Source of the DNA: Mycolicibacterium crocinum
Lineage (GTDB): Bacteria > Actinomycetota > Actinomycetes > Mycobacteriales > Mycobacteriaceae
NCBI RefSeq assembly: GCF_022370635.2
Contig: NZ_CP092362.2
Coordinates: forward strand, 186,001 to 250,000
DNA: 64,000 nt
Direction: 5' to 3'
Of this stretch, positions 63,508 through 64,000 are shown piece after piece. The stretch's first letter is position 1. Every line of letters begins with the position of its first letter. The notes beneath the pieces were generated by a model. The model was not told the DNA's origin. It saw only the letters and a list, made by a program, of their open reading frames with translations, and made no database searches. The translations under genes and the position numbers were made by a program.

Positions 63508-64000
63508 ATGATGGCCAGTCACCAAGCGATCGGACTCACCGTGCCACTCGACACCCGAATCTTCTACGCCGTCAACCAGTTCGCCCGGGACACCCCGTGG
63601 TTGCAACCAATCGTGGCGGCGTACGCCAATTACGGGACCGCGCTGTTCGCCGCGCTGATCCTGGCGGGCTGGTGGGTCGCCCGCGGTCAGGGCTCCGCGA
63701 GGATGGCCGCCGCGGTGTGGGTGCCGCTCGGGGTGCTGGCGGTATTGGCGATCAACCAGCCGATCGCCGACGCCGTCGCCGAGGTGCGTCCCTGCAACGC
63801 GCTACACGACATCGTCGTGTTGCACTGCAACACCGATGCCGGATTCCCGAGCGACCACGCGGTCATGGCCGGTGCGGCGACGGTCGGGGTGTGGCTGGTA
63901 CAGCGGCGCCTCGGCATTCTCGCCCTGCTCGCGTCGGTCCTGATGTGCTGTGCTCGGGTGTACGTGGCTGCCCACTTCCCACAAGACGTGGTGGCCGGGT
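63508..64000 (+). CDS. PAP2-family phosphatase, partial at window edge
   Basis: The frame opens at ATG 63508 or 63511 (GTG 63541 is another option) and runs off the window. It shows several membrane segments. The PAP2 signature motifs are FPSDHAVMAGA and, at the edge, RVYVAAHFPQDVV; the first motif KxxxxxxRP appears as VRPCNAL. Such enzymes dephosphorylate undecaprenyl-pyrophosphate or other lipid phosphates. The pairing with a lipid-linked glycosyltransferase suggests carrier recycling, which is an inference. Confidence 0.85.
   Translation, partial: MMASHQAIGLTVPLDTRIFYAVNQFARDTPWLQPIVAAYANYGTALFAALILAGWWVARGQGSARMAAAVWVPLGVLAVLAINQPIADAVAEVRPCNALHDIVVLHCNTDAGFPSDHAVMAGAATVGVWLVQRRLGILALLASVLMCCARVYVAAHFPQDVVAG

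Noticed and set aside
1..64000. CRISPR arrays, tRNA or rRNA genes, insertion sequences
   Set aside because: No regularly spaced repeats, no cloverleaf or rRNA motifs and no transposase were noticed on either strand.

Overview
The window is high-GC chromosomal DNA from a mycobacterium, most likely a fast-growing Mycolicibacterium. The family content points this way: F420-dependent luciferase-like oxidoreductases, a mycofactocin-type SDR, a deazaflavin-dependent nitroreductase, an MCE protein, a Crp paralogue of the Rv3676 type, maltokinase, RecBCD, a desaturase with its ferredoxin-type reductase, and many TetR regulators and acyl-CoA enzymes. No rRNA, tRNA, CRISPR array, insertion sequence or integrase was seen. 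The left end cuts an F420-type oxidoreductase and the right end cuts a PAP2 phosphatase.

Layout. 1-5.3 kb: oxidoreductases (luciferase-like, three SDRs, one of them frameshifted), a DUF1275 membrane protein and an acyl-CoA synthetase preceded by a near-ideal KstR operator. 5.4-8.7 kb: a 1095-residue membrane-anchored TPR protein with a C-terminal membrane domain resembling a catalytically dead M50 protease. 8.7-13.5 kb: TetR plus F420 oxidoreductase, an orphan MceA-like protein, an SGNH hydrolase, a second TetR. 13.5-17.4 kb: a cytochrome P450 behind two tandem 18-bp palindromes, then two divergent VWA (UPF0353) paralogues. 17.4-24.4 kb: FMN-binding DUF2470 protein, a complete four-gene ABC importer, a Crp paralogue, a Gre-like factor and a quinone oxidoreductase. 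24.5-31 kb: maltokinase, an envelope-associated trio (SDR, Holin-X-like, DUF3618) and a secreted multidomain cellulase. 31-39.4 kb: recC-recB-recD. 39.4-48.1 kb: SigJ-like sigma factor, nitroreductase, a MarR-controlled DrrAB-type exporter, small proteins, CoA transferase/thioesterase, TetR and acyl-CoA dehydrogenase. 48.2-53.8 kb: NmrA-like protein, a two-gene PRC/MgtE-N plus NRAMP-like transporter module, enoyl-CoA hydratase, SDR, GNAT. 53.8-64 kb: DUF5709 protein, glgX, pyrimidine reductase, HAD phosphatase, TetR with reductase/desaturase pair, a GT39-type membrane glycosyltransferase and the PAP2 protein.

How the genes work together. Much of the window serves lipid or steroid-like acyl-CoA metabolism under local repressors. 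The recBCD, ABC importer, DrrAB and reductase/desaturase sets are tight operons with 4-bp overlaps or short gaps. Maltokinase and GlgX belong to alpha-glucan/trehalose metabolism but are encoded 30 kb apart.

The most unusual features are the GH5 catalytic domain inserted inside a Calx-beta domain of the secreted cellulase, the translationally coupled PRC/MgtE-N plus NRAMP-like pair whose substitutions suggest Mg2+ transport, and the TPR/M50-like protein. Several strong operator-like palindromes stand beside plausible cognate genes. All assignments come from reading the sequence and from family knowledge; no database search was run.
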